A program made the position numbers and the translations under genes. Below the pieces are notes generated by a model. The model was given only the letters and a program-made list of their open reading frames with translations. It had not been told where the DNA came from and did not search any database. A stretch of DNA of 64,000 nt from Actinomycetes bacterium. Its GTDB lineage: Bacteria; Actinomycetota; Acidimicrobiia; Acidimicrobiales; RAAP-2. The stretch covers positions 1-64,000 of the forward strand of contig JAKANY010000009.1 of the NCBI GenBank assembly GCA_021823525.1, in the 5' to 3' direction. The number at the start of each line of letters is the position of its first letter. The first letter of the stretch is position 1. Below, in pieces: positions 21,977-30,990 of the stretch.

Positions 21977-22276
21977 TCAGGGCTGGGGGCGCACGCGCGT
22001 GACGACGCGCGTGGGCGCGCCCTCCCCCAACTCGGCGTACCACTGCAGGATCGCCGCCGACTGCCGGCGCACCCGCTCGGCGTGCGCGCCCGAGGGGACG
22101 CTGACGACCAGGCTGCCCGACTCGATGCCCTGCGGGACGCACGTGTCGGCCAGTTCCGCGTCGGCGTGGTCGCGCCAGATGGCGCGTAGCTGGTCGACCT
22201 GCCCCAGGTCCGCGCGGCGAAAGGTACGCGCCAGGTCGCGCAGGAGGTCGCCGAGGGGCCGGGGGCCGTCGCTCAC
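21977..22276 (-). CDS. dciA: DciA (DUF721) replicative helicase loader/operator
   Basis: 99-residue protein of the DciA/DUF721 family, the ancestral loader of the DnaB helicase in bacteria without DnaC/DnaI. The position between recF and gyrB and the segment RAIWRDHADAELADTC plus GSLVVSVPSGAHAERVRR are the identifying features. Start GTG 22276 overlaps the recF stop as GTGA. An in-frame open stretch continues upstream inside recF and is not used. The helicase it should load, dnaB, lies at 46.4 kb in the same window. Confidence 0.88.
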   Translation of the reverse strand: MSDGPRPLGDLLRDLARTFRRADLGQVDQLRAIWRDHADAELADTCVPQGIESGSLVVSVPSGAHAERVRRQSAAILQWYAELGEGAPTRVVTRVRPQP

Positions 22277-23361
22277 GCCGGGACGCCCCCCCTGCGCACG
22301 TCCACCACCGCCGCGGTCGCCAACTGCTTGGGCGGTGCAACGGCCGTCGTCACCAGGGTCTGACCCACGGGCAGGAGCCGCAGCAGCCGCTCGCTGCGCG
22401 GCGCGTCGAGCTCGCTGAACACGTCGTCGAGCAGGATGACGGGGGCGATCGCGCGGCGCTCGACCACGACGTGGTGACCCGCCAGGCGCAGCGCCAGGGC
22501 GAGCGTCCGCTGCTCGCCCTGGGAGGCCTGGCGTCGCGTGTCGCGGCCGGCGAGCGTGACGCGAACGTCGTCGCGATGGGGCCCGCTGGTCGTGTGGCCA
22601 CGCGCAACGTCGTCGGCCAGGGTGGAGGCCAGCGCGGCGCGCGGATCGTCGCGCCACGTGGGGTCGTACGCCAGGGCCACGGTCTGGGTGTCAGCGGCGA
22701 GCTCGGCGTGGAGGGCGTTGACGTGCGGCTCGAGACGCGCGATCAGCGCCCGGCGCAGCTCCACGACCGCCTGGCCGGACTCGACGAGGTCGTCGGACCA
22801 GGTGGCCAGCTCGTCACGATCGCGACGCGTGGGATCGCTCCCTTGCAGCCGACGCAGCACCGCGTTGCGTTGGGTGAGCACGCGCTGGAAGCGCTCCAGG
22901 ACCGGTGCGGCCGTCGGCGACTCGTCGACGACCAGGTGATCGATCAGGTCGCGACGGTGCTCGGGTCCCTGGCGGATCACGTCGACCCCCTCGGGGGTGA
23001 ACACCGTCAGCGGCAGCGCCTCGCCGAGCTCGAGCCGGGACTGGGGACGCTGCCCGTTGACGAGCATGCGCTTGCGGCTGCCTCGGGAGGTTCGCTCGAT
23101 CACCAGATCGATCTGGATCCGCCGCGCCAGGTGGAACACGACGCCGTGGACCTCGGCACGCTCCTGGCCGGTGCGGATGAGGTCGGCGCCCGTCGTGGTG
23201 CGAAAGGAGCCGCCCGTCGCGAGCGCGTAGATCGCCTCGAGCACCGAGGTCTTTCCTGTCCCGTTGGGCGAGACCAGGACGGTGACCGCCTCACGGTCCG
23301 GGGCGAACTCGAGGACACCGAACGTGCGGAAGTCCCGCAACGTGAGGTGGGTCAGGCCCAC
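22273..23361 (-). CDS. recF: DNA replication/repair protein RecF
   Basis: SMC-like ATPase that loads RecA onto gapped DNA. Walker A SPNGTGKTS (about 32), ABC-type signature ASQGEQRTLALAL (about 280) and Walker B VILLDDVFSELD (about 310) are intact; 362 residues is normal. Start GTG 23361, three bases after the dnaN stop. The downstream dciA overlaps by 4 nt, so dnaN-recF-dciA form one translationally coupled unit. Confidence 0.96.
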   Translation of the reverse strand: MGLTHLTLRDFRTFGVLEFAPDREAVTVLVSPNGTGKTSVLEAIYALATGGSFRTTTGADLIRTGQERAEVHGVVFHLARRIQIDLVIERTSRGSRKRMLVNGQRPQSRLELGEALPLTVFTPEGVDVIRQGPEHRRDLIDHLVVDESPTAAPVLERFQRVLTQRNAVLRRLQGSDPTRRDRDELATWSDDLVESGQAVVELRRALIARLEPHVNALHAELAADTQTVALAYDPTWRDDPRAALASTLADDVARGHTTSGPHRDDVRVTLAGRDTRRQASQGEQRTLALALRLAGHHVVVERRAIAPVILLDDVFSELDAPRSERLLRLLPVGQTLVTTAVAPPKQLATAAVVDVRRGGVPA

Positions 23362-23364
23362 GGG

Positions 23365-24465
23365 CTACTGCACGCGCACCGGCATCAAGAGGTACCGGAA
23401 TCGCACGTCGTCCACGCCGTGCACCATGGCGGGACGCACGGCGTCGGACATCTCGATGACGACCTCGTCGCCGGGAACCGCATCGACGCCATCGATCAAG
23501 AAGTTCGGGTTGAAGGCGATGGTCATCTCCTCACCCTGGTAGTCCACGTCGATGGTGTCCTCGACACCGCCGGTGTCCTGGCTCTGGGTGCGGATCTCGA
23601 GCGCGCGGTCCTGGACGGTCAAGCGCACCGAGGAGGTCGCGTCCTTGGCCACCAACCGGGCACGCCGCAGCGAGGTCAACAAGGTGTCCTTGGCGACCGT
23701 CAGCTGGTTCGGGTAGCTCGGCGGGATCAGCTGCAGCACCGAGGGGTAGTTCCCGTCGATCAGCCGTGACGCCACGCTCGTGGCCCCGATCGCGAACAGG
23801 ATCTCCGCGTCGGTCACCGTGACGCCAATCTCGGCGTCGGGGCCGAGCGAGCTCGCGGAACGCTGGAGCTCTTGGAGGGCACGGGCGGGCACCAGCAGGT
23901 CGTGATGCGGTCCGAGCGCGTGCACGCCAGGGACGTCGCGCACAGCCAGTCGGTACGAGTCGGTCGCAATGAGGCGCAGCGCATCGTTGTCCGCGGTGAA
24001 GAGCACCCCGGTCAACAGGGGGCGCGCGTCGTCCGTCGCCGCCGCCCGAACCACTTGGGTCAGCCCCTGCAACAGGTCCTCGGCCACCACGCTGATCAGC
24101 GCTCCCGTGATCGGCGGCAGGTGCGGGTAGTCCCCCACCGCGAACGTGCGAAGCGCGAACCGCGCTCGTCCGAGCGAGACCGTCACGCTCTCGTCGTCGG
24201 AGCTCACCGTGACCGCGCCGGGCTCGAGCGAGCGCACGGCGTCGACAATGAGCCGCGCGGGCACCACGGCCGCTCCGTCCTCGAGGCCGATCACCGTCGC
24301 GCTGGTGCGCACCGTGATGTCGAGATCCGTCCCGGTGACGGTCAGTCGGTCCCCCTGCAGGCTGAGCAGCAGCCCGGAGGTCGCTCCCACCAACCGGGTG
24401 GCGACGACGCGACTGGCGCTGGCCAATGCGTCGACCAGGGTGTCGCGCTCGGATCGGAACTTCAT
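23365..24465 (-). CDS. dnaN: DNA polymerase III beta sliding clamp
   Basis: Ring clamp for replication, 366 residues, three repeated clamp domains. It starts MKFRSERDTLVDALASASRVV and ends YLLMPVRVQ, both standard for DnaN. Start ATG 24465 with an AAAGG ribosome site. The gene is separated from dnaA by 228 bp, the usual origin location in actinobacteria. Confidence 0.97.
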   Translation of the reverse strand: MKFRSERDTLVDALASASRVVATRLVGATSGLLLSLQGDRLTVTGTDLDITVRTSATVIGLEDGAAVVPARLIVDAVRSLEPGAVTVSSDDESVTVSLGRARFALRTFAVGDYPHLPPITGALISVVAEDLLQGLTQVVRAAATDDARPLLTGVLFTADNDALRLIATDSYRLAVRDVPGVHALGPHHDLLVPARALQELQRSASSLGPDAEIGVTVTDAEILFAIGATSVASRLIDGNYPSVLQLIPPSYPNQLTVAKDTLLTSLRRARLVAKDATSSVRLTVQDRALEIRTQSQDTGGVEDTIDVDYQGEEMTIAFNPNFLIDGVDAVPGDEVVIEMSDAVRPAMVHGVDDVRFRYLLMPVRVQ

Positions 24466-24693
24466 GGCCTGCCTTTCGTCGACTCCTCAGGGTACGTCAT
24501 GGTCATAGAGAAAGGATGTGGGTAGCAGTAGGGGTGTGGAGATGTGGGTTCTGAGAAACATACCTGGTGGGAAGGGCTGATCGCACGAGGCGTTGTCCAC
24601 AGTGGTGTGCGCAAGTGTCTCAACCTTGAACGACCAACCTTCGCGTCATGTGGGCGGGCGTCACGTTTTCCACCGGCGAGCGACACGTTCTCG
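24466..24693. other. Candidate oriC, dnaA-dnaN intergenic region
   Basis: The 228-bp gap between dnaA and dnaN is where actinobacterial oriC normally lies. It contains TTGTCCACA (24593-24601), the actinobacterial DnaA-box consensus, and weaker sites on both strands: TTTTCCACC (24666), TGTGGAGAT (24535), TGTGGGTAG (24517) and TGTGGGTTC (24543). There is no clear AT-rich unwinding element and box density is low, so the true origin may instead include the dnaA-rpmH gap. Gene orientation switches across dnaA/rpmH, which supports an origin in this neighbourhood. Confidence 0.45.
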
Positions 24694-26064
24694 TCACCTT
24701 GCCGACACGTCGCTGGTGAGGTCCCCCTGGAGACGCTTGGTGAGCTGGTTGATCTGCCCGAGCAGTTCGCTGTTGAGGGGGAGCTGCTCCTTGATCTTCT
24801 CGACGGCACTGATCACCGTCGTGTGATTGCGTCCATCGAAGATCTTGGCGATCATCGGGTACGAGTAGTTGTCCAGGAGCTCACGGATCAGGTACATCGC
24901 GATGTGACGGGCGTGCACGAGGGGGCGGAGGCGCTTGGACCCCCGCACCTCGGCGGCGGCCAGACCGAAGTACTCCGAGACCACGGCGATCACCGTCTCG
25001 GGGCGCAGGGCGGTCTGGTCGTGGCCCAGGTTCGTCAGGTGGGCCTTGGCCAGCTCGAGGGTGATGGGCTCCTGGCGCAGGTTCGCGAATGCGCGCAGCA
25101 TCGTGACCGAGCCCTCGAGCTCGCGGATGTTGTCGCGCACACGGTGGGCGATCCATTCGGCGACGTCGGCGGGAAGGATGACCCCTTCGGCCTCAGACTT
25201 GGCGTGGAGGATCGCGATGCGTGTCTCGAGATCCGGACGGTCGATCTCGGTGACCAGGCCCTGGAGGAGCCGACTGCGAAAGCGCTCCTGGATGCCGGCG
25301 AGGTCCCGGGGCGAGCGATCCGAGGTCAAGACGATCTGCTTGCCCTCGCCGTGCAGGGCGTTGTAGGTGTGGAAGATCTCCTCGTGGAAGGTCTCCCCCC
25401 GCGCCTCCATGAATTGGATGTCGTCGATGAGGACGACATCGTTCTCCCGGTAGCGCTCGTGGAGGGCCAGCTGGGTGCGCGTCTGGATCGCCCGGATGAA
25501 GTCGTTGAGGAACGTCTCGGTGGACACGTACAGCACGCGGCGGTCCGGGTAGTTCTCGTGCACGTAGTTGCCGATCGCGTGCAGGAGGTGCGTCTTGCCC
25601 AGTCCCGAGCTCCCGTAGATCATCAGCGGGTTGTAGGCGCGCCCCGGTGTCTCGGCCACCGACTGGGCGGCGGCGAAGGCGAGACGGTTGGAGGGACCCG
25701 GGACGAAGGAGTCGAAGGTCATGCGAGGATCCAGGCGCGTGGGCCGATCGACGCTGGGGGCGTAGGACGCGGCCGGCTCGTCTCGGGAGGCGGCGGCGTC
25801 GGGTGGGGCGGTGACGGCATCGGCCACGGTGAGCGACACGCGCACGTCGTGGCCGACGACGGCACGGGCGTGCTCGGTGATGAAGGGCAGGTAGCGCTGC
25901 GTGACCCGTTGGAGCTGAATCTGGTTAGGCACACCCAAGACGAGCTCGTCGTCGGTGAAATCCACAAGGTGCAACTTGTTCAGACCAGCCGACCAGACAG
26001 CCTCAGATGCCTGGCCTTTCAAGGATGTACTGAGCCTCAGCCAAAGGTCATCGCTGTCGCTCAC
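24694..26064 (-). CDS. dnaA: Chromosomal replication initiator DnaA
   Basis: Origin-binding AAA+ ATPase, about 456 residues. Domain I is N-terminal, domain III has Walker [10 protein letters not shown] (about 150) and Walker [10 protein letters not shown] (about 212), and domain IV carries the DNA-binding signature [15 protein letters not shown] (about 418). That signature has Asn where most DnaA proteins have Asp (GRDHTTV); the following Thr residues are kept. Start: GTG 26064 has GGAGG at a 6-nt spacing, whereas GTG 26070 would touch the ribosome site, so the shorter form is preferred. Confidence 0.97.
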   Translation of the reverse strand: MSDSDDLWLRLSTSLKGQASEAVWSAGLNKLHLVDFTDDELVLGVPNQIQLQRVTQRYLPFITEHARAVVGHDVRVSLTVADAVTAPPDAAASRDEPAASYAPSVDRPTRLDPRMTFDSFVPGPSNRLAFAAAQSVAETPGRAYNPLMIYGSSGLGKTHLLHAIGNYVHENYPDRRVLYVSTETFLNDFIRAIQTRTQLALHERYRENDVVLIDDIQFMEARGETFHEEIFHTYNALHGEGKQIVLTSDRSPRDLAGIQERFRSRLLQGLVTEIDRPDLETRIAILHAKSEAEGVILPADVAEWIAHRVRDNIRELEGSVTMLRAFANLRQEPITLELAKAHLTNLGHDQTALRPETVIAVVSEYFGLAAAEVRGSKRLRPLVHARHIAMYLIRELLDNYSYPMIAKIFDGRNHTTVISAVEKIKEQLPLNSELLGQINQLTKRLQGDLTSDVSAR

Positions 26065-26091
26065 ACCCACCCTCCACAGCTCTGAATTTCG

Positions 26092-26100
26092 TTATCCACA
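26092..26100 (+). promoter_or_regulatory. Perfect DnaA box upstream of dnaA
   Basis: TTATCCACA, an exact match to the general DnaA-box consensus, about 30 bp upstream of the dnaA start in the dnaA-rpmH gap. It can serve autoregulation of dnaA or be part of the origin. CCTCCACAG just downstream (26071) is a weak second site. Confidence 0.65.
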
Positions 26101-26255
26101 AGCCGGGCTCGCACACGCGAGGGGCGTCTGGCTGGAGTTACGTTACACCCTGGCGCATCCGCGGGACGAGGGTCGTGTCGTCAGGTAAGATGGCAGTTCT
26201 ATGCGTGGTCACCCGGGGTGGTGACGCCGACGGGTGCGACGAGAACGAGGTCGAA

Positions 26256-26390
26256 GTGAAGCGGACATTCCAGCCGAATCAACGCAGGAGGGCGAAGACG
26301 CACGGCTTCCGCGCGCGGATGCGCACGCGGGCCGGTCGAGCCGTCTTGAAGGCGCGGCGACTGAAGGGTCGGCACCGGCTCACGGTGTGA
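26256..26390 (+). CDS. rpmH: 50S ribosomal protein L34
   Basis: 44 residues, [20 protein letters not shown] at the N-terminus and [11 protein letters not shown] at the end, the standard L34 sequence. Start GTG 26256. TAAGAT at 26186-26191 is a plausible -10. First gene of the rpmH-rnpA-yidD-yidC-jag-rsmG cluster, with rnpA 3 nt downstream. Confidence 0.97.
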   Translation: MKRTFQPNQRRRAKTHGFRARMRTRAGRAVLKARRLKGRHRLTV

Positions 26391-26393
26391 CCG

Positions 26394-26723
26394 GTGGTCG
26401 AGAGTGTTCGCCGACGCCGTGACTTTCAGCGTCTGGCCGCGTCGACCCATCGGGCTCGCAGTGGACCGGTGCGCGTCGTCTTCAGCCCGGCGCTCGACGA
26501 CGAGGACGTCGTCGCGGCGGCGTTCGCGGTGTCTCGGCGAGTGGGCTCGGCGGTGGAGCGGAACCGGATCCGGCGGAGGCTGCGAGCGATTCTGCGAGAG
26601 CTCGCCGATGCCATCCCCGCTGGGTTATACCTGATCAAGTGCGATATAGGGACGAAAGATCTGACGTATGAAGAACTCCGAACTCACCTACGAGCCGGCA
26701 TCGGACGCCTCGGAGCGTCCTAG
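26394..26723 (+). CDS. rnpA: Ribonuclease P protein component
   Basis: Basic protein subunit of RNase P, 109 residues. The RNR motif [17 protein letters not shown] (about residue 52) is present. Start GTG 26394, directly after rpmH as in most bacteria. The C-terminal 19 codons overlap the longest possible yidD frame. Confidence 0.95.
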   Translation: MVESVRRRRDFQRLAASTHRARSGPVRVVFSPALDDEDVVAAAFAVSRRVGSAVERNRIRRRLRAILRELADAIPAGLYLIKCDIGTKDLTYEELRTHLRAGIGRLGAS

Positions 26724-26964
26724 GACGGGTCGCGTGGCGCGCGTGCTGGTCGCCGTGGTGCGGGCGTACCAGCGACTGCACGCGGGCCGTCCCTCCCCGT
26801 GTCGCTTCTACCCGTCGTGCTCCTCCTACGCGGTCGAGGCGCTCGAGGTGCACGGAGCGGCTCGGGGCTCGTGGCTCGCGGTGCGTCGCCTCGGCCGGTG
26901 CCGGCCCCTCGGGCCACACGGCATCGACCTCGTGCCGGAGCGCGCGGCGCGACGGGGGGCGTGA
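26668..26964 (+). CDS. yidD: Membrane protein insertion efficiency factor YidD
   Basis: Small amphipathic membrane-associated protein that assists YidC insertion. The conserved core [19 protein letters not shown] and the following [16 protein letters not shown] are diagnostic. The longest frame starts at ATG 26668 inside rnpA (56-bp overlap); GTG 26734 just after the rnpA stop gives a more typical length of about 76 residues. It ends TGATG, sharing one base with yidC. Confidence 0.93.
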   Translation: MKNSELTYEPASDASERPRTGRVARVLVAVVRAYQRLHAGRPSPCRFYPSCSSYAVEALEVHGAARGSWLAVRRLGRCRPLGPHGIDLVPERAARRGA

Positions 26965-27929
26965 TGGGCTCGATCACGCACTCGATCGGCTCGATCTTCC
27001 AGCCGATCTTCCACCTCTTCGGCTGGATCCTCGCCTTCCTCTATGGCGTGATCCCGAACTACGGAATCGCCATCGCGCTGTTGACGATCGTGATCATGGG
27101 GGCGCTGACCCCCTTCACAGTCAAGAGCACCAAGTCGATGATGGCCATGCAGAAGCTTCAGCCGGAGATCAAGAAGCTCCAGCAGAAGTACAAGGGCCCC
27201 GAGAACCGCCAGGTGCTCAACGAGGAGCTGATGCGCCTGTACCGCGAGGCGGGCGCGAATCCGGTGGGCGGCTGCCTGCCCATTCTGCTGCAAGCTCCTT
27301 TTCTATTCATTTTGTATAGTGTCATCCGCGGGCTGACGAACGTCACGCCCAAGGGTGTCGTGGAGCCCCGGTACATCCCCACGACCTCGAAGATGTACCA
27401 CAACCTGGTCGCGTCCCACGGGCAGATCACGTCCTTCGGCTTCAACCTGGCACTCAAGCCCTTCAGCCACCACTCCTCGGCCATGGCCGCGATCCCCTAC
27501 TTCGTCATGGTGGCGGTGGCGGTCGGACTGCAGTACTTCCAGATGGCGCAGATGAACAACCGCAACAAGGTCACAGGCCAGCAGCTTCCAAGCCAGCAGC
27601 TCGCACTCCAGCGGGCGATGCCGATCTTCTTCGCGTACTTCTACATCATCATCCCGGCCGCCGTCGTCTTGTACATGGTGGTGTCGACGATCATCCGGAT
27701 CATCACCCAGGACATCATGTTCCGTACCGGGATCTCGAATCCGACACGTCACGGCGTCGAGCGGGCGCTGCCCGGGGCGTCCAAGGAGTCGTCCACGTCC
27801 AAGGAGTCGCCGACGTCCGAGGAGACCCCGGCACCCAAGCCGCCCGCCGAGGGGAAACCTTCACCTTCAAGTCCGAAGCCGGCGCCGCAGATGAGATCGC
27901 GCTCGAAGCGCAAGAGAAGGGCACGGTAG
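26964..27929 (+). CDS. yidC: Membrane protein insertase YidC
   Basis: Oxa1/YidC/Alb3 insertase, 321 residues, no large periplasmic domain, as in Gram-positive lineages. Segments WILAFLYGVIPNYGIAIALL, the conserved ANPVGGCLPILLQAPFLFIL and further membrane helices near PYFVMVAVAVGLQYF and FFAYFYIIIPAAVVLYM are visible. The C-terminal tail (about 250-321) is Ser/Pro/Glu-rich and ends in a strongly basic RSRSKRKRRAR, a likely ribosome contact. Start ATG 26964 overlaps the yidD stop. Confidence 0.95.
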   Translation: MGSITHSIGSIFQPIFHLFGWILAFLYGVIPNYGIAIALLTIVIMGALTPFTVKSTKSMMAMQKLQPEIKKLQQKYKGPENRQVLNEELMRLYREAGANPVGGCLPILLQAPFLFILYSVIRGLTNVTPKGVVEPRYIPTTSKMYHNLVASHGQITSFGFNLALKPFSHHSSAMAAIPYFVMVAVAVGLQYFQMAQMNNRNKVTGQQLPSQQLALQRAMPIFFAYFYIIIPAAVVLYMVVSTIIRIITQDIMFRTGISNPTRHGVERALPGASKESSTSKESPTSEETPAPKPPAEGKPSPSSPKPAPQMRSRSKRKRRAR

Positions 27930-27932
27930 CCG

Positions 27933-28892
27933 ATGGACTGGGTCGAGGCCACAGGGAAGTCGATCGACGAGGCGACGTCGCGAGCCATCGCTCACCTGGG
28001 CGTGGGACTGGACGATGCGGAAGTCGAAGTTCTAGAGGAGCCGCGGACGGGCCTCTTCGGGCGACTGAAGGGCGAGGCCCGCGTGCGGGCCCGCGTGCGT
28101 CCGAAGAGCCCACGGCCCAAGAGGACGCGGCGCGACGGCGGTCGCGAGTCACGAGAGCGCAAGAGCGGTCCGAAGTCGGGTCGGGGCGGAAGCAAGGAGC
28201 GCACGGGCCAGCGGGCCGACGGCTCCGCAGGCACCCGCGCCGATGGCACACCGGGGACCGGTGAGGGGACGACGACGGCGAAGCCCCGCAAAAGCAAGCG
28301 CAAGAGCTCGGGTGCGGGCCCGAAGGCGGATGCATCCGCGGCGGATGTGAGTGAGTCGACGGACGGGCGGGCCCACAGGGCGTCGGCCGAGAAGAAGAAA
28401 GAAGGCGACGTGGCGAACGGAATCTCACTGGAGGAGCAGGCCGGTGTGGCCCAGGGCTTCCTGGAGGGCTTGCTCCAATCGATGAACCTGCAGGCGACCG
28501 TCACGTGGCACGAGATCGACGCCGAGACGGTGGAGCTGGCAATCGACGCGGATCCGCCGACCGAGCTCGGAATCCTCGTCGGTCCCCGGGGAGCGACGCT
28601 GTCGGCGCTGCAGGAATTGACGCGGACCTTCGTGCAGATCAAGAGCACCGGTCGGACCGACCGCATTCTGGTGGACGTCGCCCGGTACCGGGAGCGTCGC
28701 GTGGCGGCGCTCGGCCGGTTCGCGCAGCAGGTGGCCGATGAGGTCGTGCGCTCCGGTGAGGAGCGCGCGCTCGAGCCGATGTCGGCCGCAGACCGCAAGG
28801 CCGTTCACGATGCCCTGGCCGCGAACACCGCCGTCCAGACGCGATCCGAGGGCGAGGATCCGCGGCGCTTCATCGTCATCTCCCCCGCCTAG
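27933..28892 (+). CDS. jag: Jag/KhpB RNA-binding protein
   Basis: RNA-binding protein with an N-terminal Jag domain (residues 1-52, GLFGRLKGEARV), a KH domain with the GxxG loop GPRG (about 222) and a C-terminal R3H-type domain (ARYRERRVAALGRFAQQVADE). Between Jag-N and KH lies an unusually long Arg/Lys/Gly/Ser-rich disordered linker (about 55-160). The family regulates cell elongation and binds many RNAs, often with KhpA. It follows yidC by 3 nt and precedes rsmG by 13 nt. Confidence 0.93.
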   Translation: MDWVEATGKSIDEATSRAIAHLGVGLDDAEVEVLEEPRTGLFGRLKGEARVRARVRPKSPRPKRTRRDGGRESRERKSGPKSGRGGSKERTGQRADGSAGTRADGTPGTGEGTTTAKPRKSKRKSSGAGPKADASAADVSESTDGRAHRASAEKKKEGDVANGISLEEQAGVAQGFLEGLLQSMNLQATVTWHEIDAETVELAIDADPPTELGILVGPRGATLSALQELTRTFVQIKSTGRTDRILVDVARYRERRVAALGRFAQQVADEVVRSGEERALEPMSAADRKAVHDALAANTAVQTRSEGEDPRRFIVISPA

Positions 28893-28905
28893 TCCCCGCC
28901 GGACG

Positions 28906-29523
28906 ATGGCGGACTCCTGGCTTCGGCGAACGCTGGCATCTGCTCAGGAGTGGGGCTTCCTCGGACCGGGGCCGGTCGAGCAGCACCTCAAGCACGCCGA
29001 GCTCTTCTGGCGCTCCTGGGAGGAACTCGTCGGTGACCCGCCAGGCGCCCTTCTCGATCTCGGGTCCGGCGGTGGTGTCCCCGGACTGATCCTTCTCGAG
29101 CGCTGGCAGCGTCGGACGGTGCTGTTGGACGCGATGCAGCGCCGGGCCGCGTTCCTCGAGCGCGCCCTGAGCGACGAGGAGTCGCCAGCTGGGGGAGTCG
29201 TCTGGCTCGGTCGAGCCGAGGAGCTGGCCCGTGAGTCGCGTGCCGAGGAGGCCTTCGACCTGGTCACGGCACGGTCGTTCGGGCCGCCGGCGGTGACGGC
29301 GGAGTGCGCCGCCCGCTTCCTGCGCGTGGGCGGTCTGCTGATCGTCTCCGAGCCGCCCGATGGCGGATTGCGCTGGCCTGAGGACGGTGTCGGGAGGCTG
29401 GGTCTCCGCCACCGGGATGCCCGTCGAGAGCCTTTCGCGGTGGAGATCCTCGAGAAGGTGGCCCCGACGCCCGCTCCGTACCCTCGTCGCGTAGGCGTGC
29501 CAGCGAAGCGCCCCCTGTTCTAG
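28906..29523 (+). CDS. rsmG: 16S rRNA (guanine-527-N7) methyltransferase
   Basis: SAM-dependent methyltransferase of 205 residues. Motif I ALLDLGSGGGVPGLIL (about 48), LLDAMQRRAAFLERA and FDLVTARSFGPPA are typical of RsmG/GidB. It lies between jag and parA as in other actinobacteria. Start ATG 28906. Loss of this enzyme in other species gives low-level streptomycin resistance. A 1.55-kb gene-free region follows. Confidence 0.95.
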   Translation: MADSWLRRTLASAQEWGFLGPGPVEQHLKHAELFWRSWEELVGDPPGALLDLGSGGGVPGLILLERWQRRTVLLDAMQRRAAFLERALSDEESPAGGVVWLGRAEELARESRAEEAFDLVTARSFGPPAVTAECAARFLRVGGLLIVSEPPDGGLRWPEDGVGRLGLRHRDARREPFAVEILEKVAPTPAPYPRRVGVPAKRPLF

Positions 29524-29540
29524 CGTCGCTCTCGGGAGAT

Positions 29541-29803
29541 CAGCGTCGAGTCTTCGCCAGGCAGCGCGAGGTTTCACGTGAAACGTCGCGAGACTCGGTC
29601 GCAGCACGTTGGGGCCGCCATCGCGCTTGCGGTAGGGACGAAACGTCCTGGTCGCGGCGGCAGACGGCGAGTCGTCCAGCCCGCACACAGCGGGCCGTCC
29701 TTCCTCGTCGTGTGGGTCCTCGCACCCCTCCCCCGCTTCACATCTAGGACGCGTTGGCGTCCCATCCTGTCTCCCCACGGTCCTTCAGGGGCCCCGGGGA
29801 CGC
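29541..29803 (+). repeat. 263-bp direct repeat, copy A (contains parS 1)
   Basis: First of three diverged direct repeats. Landmarks fall at the same offsets in each copy: GTCGAGTCT at 29545, parS at 29570, CCATCGCGC at 29618, GCGTTGGCGTCCCA near 29750. The unit does not code for a recognisable protein in any frame. Confidence 0.8.
29570..29585. promoter_or_regulatory. parS site 1
   Basis: GGTTTCACGTGAAACG: the 14-bp palindromic core of parS is intact; the outer pair differs from the TGTTTCACGTGAAACA consensus. Binding site for ParB. Confidence 0.9.
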
Positions 29804-30066
29804 CAGTGTCGAGTCTCTGGCGAGCAGTGCGGTGTTTCACGTGAAACGTCGTGAGACCCCGTCGAAGCACGTCAGGGCCACCATCGCGCTTGCGCCAGGA
29901 GTGAAATGACCTGGTCACGAGCGTGAAGAGCGAGTCGCCCAATGGGGTTACAGCGTGCCGTCCTCCACGACGTGTCGCGGTCCCCGCGCCCCTTCCCTGC
30001 GTCGCATCCAGGTCGCGTTGGCGTCCCAACCTGTCTCCCCCACCCCGGGCAGAGCTCCCGGGGCGC
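29804..30066 (+). repeat. 263-bp direct repeat, copy B (contains parS 2)
   Basis: Second copy, with landmarks exactly 263 bp after those of copy A: GTCGAGTCT 29808, parS 29833, CCATCGCGC 29881, CGAGTCGCCC 29931. The copies differ at many positions, so the duplication is old. Confidence 0.8.
29833..29848. promoter_or_regulatory. parS site 2
   Basis: TGTTTCACGTGAAACG, one mismatch to the 16-bp consensus, intact 14-bp core. Confidence 0.93.
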
Positions 30067-30235
30067 CCGGCTCGAGTCTCTGCCGGGCAGTGCGGTATTT
30101 CACGAGAAGCGTTGCGAATGGCGGTCAAAGGGCATCGAGACCGCCATCGCGCATGCGGCAGGGACGAAAGGACCCGGTCCCGGCCGTGAAGGGCGAGTCG
30201 CCCAACCCGGTCACGGGGCGGTGTCCTCCCACGTC
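30067..30235 (+). repeat. 263-bp direct repeat, copy C (truncated, decayed parS)
   Basis: Third copy, again in register: CTCGAGTCT 30071, degenerate parS 30096, CCATCGCGC 30144, CGAGTCGCCC 30194. Similarity fades after about 30230, so roughly the first 165 bp of the unit are recognisable. Confidence 0.75.
30096..30111. promoter_or_regulatory. Decayed parS-like site
   Basis: TATTTCACGAGAAGCG at the exact parS position of copy C. Three of sixteen positions that are conserved in copy B are changed and the palindrome is broken, so strong ParB binding is unlikely. Confidence 0.6.
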
Positions 30236-30875
30236 AGGAGCCGGTGCGCCTCGTCGACCAGGAACCTGCAGGCACGACTGCTCACGATGATCCTGGGGGT
30301 GGTGCGAGTTCACGGCGTCCACTGGGAAGGTCGGACGTGTTGGAGGCATCGGAAAGTCCCTCGGATCACCGGCGTGGCCTCAGCGCGGGGCCTGAGTGCG
30401 TCGCGGCTCCCCCGACCCCCCACATCGGGTCCGCGGCGCGGCGCGATGTACGGGGTGAGGAGGCCCGGTTGCGGCGGAATCCTCCCTGCGAGGGCGGAAG
30501 TTGCGGGCCAGAACGTTCAAAGTGTCGCTCCCGACCTGAGCGCGTTGGAGGAGTTCTCCATACCGCAGGGGAGTCCTGCGGGGCGGGCGGGTCCCCTCCG
30601 GCCCACGGACCCAAGTACCGGCGCTCGCACCCTCGCAGTCCGGTGGTCGCGGCTCTTCGAGGGGGACCGCCGGCGACGAGTGACCGGGCCATCCCCCGTC
30701 ACTGCGGCGAGCTCGTTCTGCCTGGGCCGGAGCATCGGACCTCCCGTTCCGAACTTGGCGTAGGACCGGTTGACGGGGTTGCGGAGGGCTGGACGCCACG
30801 ACGCTCGGACGTCGGACGCCTGCTGGGCCCGCCCGTAGCGAGATCCGCGATGGAGCCGGAGCGGAGGTGTCACGA
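30236..30875. other. Gene-free interval between the repeats and the distal parS pair
   Basis: About 640 bp with open frames in several phases but no recognisable protein, no ribosome site in front of any long frame and no further repeat that I can see. With the repeats and parS sites it forms a 1.55-kb non-coding block between rsmG and parA. Confidence 0.6.
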
Positions 30876-30891
30876 TGTTTCACGTGAAACG
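30876..30891. promoter_or_regulatory. parS site 4
   Basis: TGTTTCACGTGAAACG, intact core, about 180 bp upstream of parA. Confidence 0.93.
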
Positions 30892-30974
30892 CGGTTCGAG
30901 GAATGCCAGAGATTTGGTCAGGATTCCAGGCGGCACAAGGAGTTGGCTCGCGGCGGGTGGGGACACCCCGGCGG

Positions 30975-30990
30975 TGTTTCACGTGAAACA
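30975..30990. promoter_or_regulatory. parS site 5, exact consensus
   Basis: TGTTTCACGTGAAACA, a perfect match to the bacterial parS consensus, 99 bp from site 4 and about 83 bp upstream of the parA start. ParB bound here could also repress parAB. Confidence 0.97.

Noticed and set aside
29574..30128. 184-codon minus-strand frame and several smaller frames in the rsmG-parA gap
   Set aside because: Contains the peptide FHVKH, which is simply parS translated; frames do not persist between repeat copies and no ribosome site precedes them.
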